Part shown: in pieces, positions 62,556 to 64,000 of the stretch
Position numbering within the stretch: position 1 is the first letter of the stretch
Layout: the number at the start of each line of letters is the position of its first letter
From: Gammaproteobacteria bacterium
Lineage (GTDB): Bacteria; Pseudomonadota; Gammaproteobacteria; Steroidobacterales; GCA-2729495
DNA: 64,000 nt
Direction: 5' to 3'
NCBI GenBank assembly: GCA_015709695.1
Contig: CP054183.1
Span: forward strand, 2,220,992-2,284,991
The notes under the pieces: generated by a model
Database searches by the model: none
The model's input: the letters and a program-made list of their open reading frames with translations, nothing else
What the model was told of the DNA's origin: nothing
Made by a program: the position numbers and the translations under genes

Positions 62556-63902
62556 TCAGCGGGCGGCGTGGCACTCCAGCCGCCGCCCGGGGATCTCGCC
62601 GGTCAGCGCGCCATCCTCCCAGACCACCACACCGTTGACGAGCGTCATCGCCACCCGGGAGCGGAACCGCATGCCCTCGAACGGCGACCAGGCCACCTTG
62701 TAGAGCAGGTCGTCGCCGCGGACCTCCTCCCCGTGCTGCAGGTCGACCAGCACCAGGTCGGCCCAGTAGCCCTCGCGGACATAGCCGCGGTCGCGGATGC
62801 CGAACAGGTCGGCGACCGCATGGCTGGTCTTGCGGGCGATGGTCTCCAGGCCGAGCGTGCCATCGTGGAAGTGCTCCAGCATCAGCGGCAGGGCGTGCTG
62901 GGCCAGCGGCAGGCCCGCCGGCGCCCGCAGGTAGGGCTGCTCCTTCTCGCGCAGCGGATGCGGCGCGTGGTCGGTCGCCACCACGTCGATGCGGTCTTCC
63001 TGGAGCGCGGCCAGCAGCGCCGCGCGATCTGCGGCGGTCTTCACCGCCGGGTTGCACTTGATGAGGTTGCCCAGGTCCTCGTAGCGGCTGTCGTCCAGGT
63101 ACAGGTGGTGGACGCAGACCTCGGCGGTGATGCGCTTGCCCTGCACCGGACCCGGCGTGAACAGCTCCATCTCCCTGGCCGTGGTCAGGTGCAGGACGTG
63201 GAGGCGCGCATCGTGCTTGCGCGCCAGGCTGACGGCCAGCGACGAGGACTGGTAACAGGCCTCGGCGGAGCGGATCAGCGGGTGCGCGCTCACCGGCACG
63301 TCGTCGCCGTACTGCCCGCGCAGGCGCTGCTCGTTGGCGCGGATCACCGCGTTGTCCTCGCAATGGGTGGCGATCAGCACCGGGCACTCGGCGAAGATGC
63401 GTTCCAGCGTCGCCGGGTCGTCGACCAGCATGTTGCCGGTGGATGCGCCCATGAACACCTTCACGCCGCAGGTCTGCTCCGGCCGCACCGCGCGGATCTC
63501 GTCGATGTTGTCGTTGGCGCCGCCGAGGTAGAAGGCGAAATTGGCGCGGGCGCGGCCGGCCGCCGCCAGGTACTTGTCCGCCAGCGCCGGCCGGCTGGTG
63601 GCATTGGGGATGGTGTTCGGCATGTCCATGAAGCTGGTGATGCCGCCGGCCACCGCCGAGGACGATTCGGTGGCGATGTCGCCCTTGTGCGTCAGGCCGG
63701 GCTCGCGGAAGTGCACCTGGTCGTCGATCATGCCGGGCAGCAGGTGGCGGCCGCGGGCATCGATGACCCTGTCGACCTGCTGTCCGGTGAAGCCGAAGCC
63801 CACCCGTTCGATGTGGCCGTCGCGGACGAGCACGTCGCCCTGGGTGATCTGTCCCTCGTTGACGATGCTGGCGTTGACGATGAGCAGGGTCTTGCCGGTC
63901 AT
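62556..63902 (-). CDS. pyrC: Dihydroorotase-family amidohydrolase
   Basis: This 448-aa protein has the metal site region LLPGMIDDQVHFREPGL near residue 60. The carboxylated lysine is in CGVKVFMGASTGN near 148, with metal histidines in THCEDNAV and LHVLHLTTA, and a catalytic aspartate in ATDHAPHPLREKEQP. It should close or open dihydroorotate in pyrimidine synthesis. The first histidine of the usual HxH metal pair is glutamine here (DDQVHF), a variant I recall from one dihydroorotase subgroup. Allantoinase or hydantoinase activity cannot be ruled out. The ATG overlaps the upstream gene's stop as ATGA. Confidence 0.85.
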   Translation of the reverse strand: MTGKTLLIVNASIVNEGQITQGDVLVRDGHIERVGFGFTGQQVDRVIDARGRHLLPGMIDDQVHFREPGLTHKGDIATESSSAVAGGITSFMDMPNTIPNATSRPALADKYLAAAGRARANFAFYLGGANDNIDEIRAVRPEQTCGVKVFMGASTGNMLVDDPATLERIFAECPVLIATHCEDNAVIRANEQRLRGQYGDDVPVSAHPLIRSAEACYQSSSLAVSLARKHDARLHVLHLTTAREMELFTPGPVQGKRITAEVCVHHLYLDDSRYEDLGNLIKCNPAVKTAADRAALLAALQEDRIDVVATDHAPHPLREKEQPYLRAPAGLPLAQHALPLMLEHFHDGTLGLETIARKTSHAVADLFGIRDRGYVREGYWADLVLVDLQHGEEVRGDDLLYKVAWSPFEGMRFRSRVAMTLVNGVVVWEDGALTGEIPGRRLECHAAR

Positions 63903-64000
63903 GATGTGGCGAAGCGGTCCGTCGCTGAGATGAGTTCGTGGGTGATGCCGGGCTCGAAGGCCGAGTGGCCGGCATCCGGGACGAGGCGGAAGTCGGCCTC
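63899..64000 (-). CDS. 3' end of a likely proline iminopeptidase (partial)
   Basis: Only the last 33 residues fall in the window. The segment VPDAGHSAFEPGI followed by ELISATDRFA matches the C-terminal histidine region of proline iminopeptidase-type alpha/beta hydrolases. GHS carries the catalytic histidine. The stop overlaps the dihydroorotase start as ATGA, so the two genes are in one operon. The upstream part lies beyond the window edge. Confidence 0.65.
   Translation of the reverse strand, partial: EADFRLVPDAGHSAFEPGITHELISATDRFATS

Overview
The window is about 64 kb of high-GC, densely coded bacterial chromosome. The gene content points to a Gammaproteobacterium: the PrkA/YeaH/SpoVR triad, MsrP/MsrQ, a QseB/QseC-like pair with YgiW, DUF3391 HD-GYP, PII, PBP4 and TonB-dependent receptors. 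I would place it near the Steroidobacter/Nevskia/Xanthomonad side, because of the two large-substrate TonB receptors, the fused two-domain acyl-CoA dehydrogenase and the VPxP-CTERM proteins. That placement is an inference; there is no rRNA in the window. I saw no tRNA, rRNA, CRISPR array, phage or insertion sequence.

Layout. 0-4.3 kb: two convergent EF-G-family GTPases, one with altered GTPase motifs. 4.4-8.6 kb: a VPxP-CTERM surface protein beside a tightly coupled deacetylase/glycosyltransferase/membrane-glycosyltransferase operon. 8.6-13.2 kb: prkA, yeaH-like and spoVR-like genes, with a CRP-type palindrome upstream. 13.5-16.2 kb: EAL and HD-GYP c-di-GMP genes in one unit. 16.3-17.9 kb: a glycine-zipper lipoprotein, MscS and DUF488. 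18.1-20.5 kb: a large repeat-rich secreted protein with a VPLPA-CTERM tail. 20.7-23.8 kb: a two-component system, a YgiW-like protein and cytochrome b561. 23.8-27.9 kb: acyl-CoA ligase, fused double acyl-CoA dehydrogenase and a small membrane protein. 28.2-34.5 kb: an RND efflux pump with its adaptor, a beta-propeller lipoprotein and small membrane proteins. 34.7-38.1 kb: a TonB receptor and a third VPLPA-CTERM protein.

38.1-43.8 kb: MsrA, a TPR/TonB-C protein, a zinc alcohol dehydrogenase, DUF547 and the MsrP/MsrQ pair. 43.9-46.8 kb: PII, PBP4 (dacB) and a DUF3187 outer-membrane protein. 46.8-49.2 kb: a PAS-PAS sigma-54 activator divergent from a 55-codon membrane-protein gene that carries a good -24/-12 promoter, then a strong terminator and a 26-bp perfect inverted repeat. 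49.5-54.3 kb: a 2-oxoacid:ferredoxin oxidoreductase operon with a GltD-like flavoprotein. 54.5-56.9 kb: a nitrilase-fold protein with a substituted triad, and a patatin. 57.0-60.0 kb: UDP-sugar genes (UXS-like, Ugd) and a Rid protein. 60.0-64.0 kb: a second TonB receptor, a dihydroorotase and the 3' end of a likely proline iminopeptidase.

Many genes overlap by 4 bp (ATGA or GTGA), so co-translation is the norm. Three themes recur: envelope and surface biogenesis (CTERM proteins, sugar nucleotides, glycosyltransferases, PBP4, RND), methionine-sulfoxide repair in cytoplasm and periplasm, and CoA-thioester or 2-oxoacid catabolism. The least explained stretch is 48.6-49.2 kb.
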